This document shows positions 13,130 to 13,198 of a DNA stretch of 13,198 bases, in pieces; position 1 is the stretch's first letter; the number at the start of each line of letters is the position of its first letter. The translations under genes were made by a program, and so were the position numbers. The notes below the pieces were generated by a model. The model did no database searches. It had not been told where the DNA came from and was given only the letters and a program-made list of their open reading frames with translations. Origin of the DNA: Anaerolineales bacterium (GTDB lineage: Bacteria > Chloroflexota > Anaerolineae > Anaerolineales > Villigracilaceae). The stretch covers positions 1-13,198 of the forward strand of contig JAICQC010000083.1 of NCBI GenBank assembly GCA_025938055.1, in the 5' to 3' direction.

Positions 13130-13198
13130 GTGGATTCTGTGGTCTCACGCGGATTTTCCGCGATCAACAAATAGGAGCCGACCAGCGCCAGCCCGAGA
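13126..13198 (-). CDS. C-terminal end of an upstream membrane protein (partial)
   Basis: An open frame enters from the right edge and ends at TGA 13126-13128. The 23 visible residues begin with a hydrophobic segment, LGLALVGSYLLIA, and end in a polar tail, ENPRETTEST. The stop overlaps the ATG of the NuoN-like gene as ATGA, the usual arrangement in tightly packed antiporter-subunit clusters. It could be another complex I- or Mrp-like subunit such as a NuoK/MrpC type, but too little is visible to name it. Confidence 0.55.
   Translation of the reverse strand, partial: LGLALVGSYLLIAENPRETTEST

Overview
The window reads as a stretch of a moderately GC-rich bacterial chromosome, most likely from the phylum Chloroflexota (class Anaerolineae or close). 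This is an inference from the style of the proteins, the pairing of an ECF sigma factor with a small zinc-finger anti-sigma factor, the DUF1684 protein, and dispersed palindromes of the TCATTGCGAG and GTCACCCTGAG type. I see no phage, transposase, CRISPR array or plasmid function. Almost everything lies on the minus strand. The only clear plus-strand gene is the DUF1684 gene at 3020-3529.

Right end, transcribed right to left: the last codons of an unidentified membrane protein (13126-13198) overlap by ATGA a NuoN/MrpD-like antiporter subunit (11726-13129) that has only two lysines. A 128-base nested palindrome (11556-11683) separates it from a 401-residue coiled-coil protein of unknown function (10331-11536). 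Then come selB (selenocysteine elongation factor), an SRAP/YedK-type abasic-site DNA-protein crosslink protein and an MFS exporter. The spacings of 34, 80 and 3 bases suggest one operon or two.

Middle: an M23 peptidase with two LysM-like modules (5142-6302) has the best promoter in the window (TTGACG-N18-TATGAT with an extended -10). Next is a 572-base stretch without protein genes. It holds a dispersed palindrome, a promoter, a broken 5' half of a tRNA that looks like tRNA-Val(GAC), an intact tRNA-Val(CAC) and its terminator. An ECF sigma factor and a soluble zinc-finger anti-sigma factor follow, the former with a -10 box only eight bases before its ATG. A 17-bp hairpin separates them from the convergent DUF1684 gene.

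Left end, again right to left: a single-domain response regulator, thpR (RNA 2',3'-cyclic phosphodiesterase), a dispersed palindrome, rsfS (ribosomal silencing factor, apparently starting at CTG), a stand-alone PAS-domain protein, and a metallo-beta-lactamase-fold hydrolase overlapping it by GTGA. A strong terminator at 35-66 closes this run.

Most genes are ordinary housekeeping or regulation and I do not see a complete new defence or metabolic system. The points most worth a second look are the CTG start of rsfS, the broken tRNA under its own promoter, the lysine-poor antiporter subunit, the nested palindrome upstream of the coiled-coil/selB genes, and the heptamer repeat inside selB.
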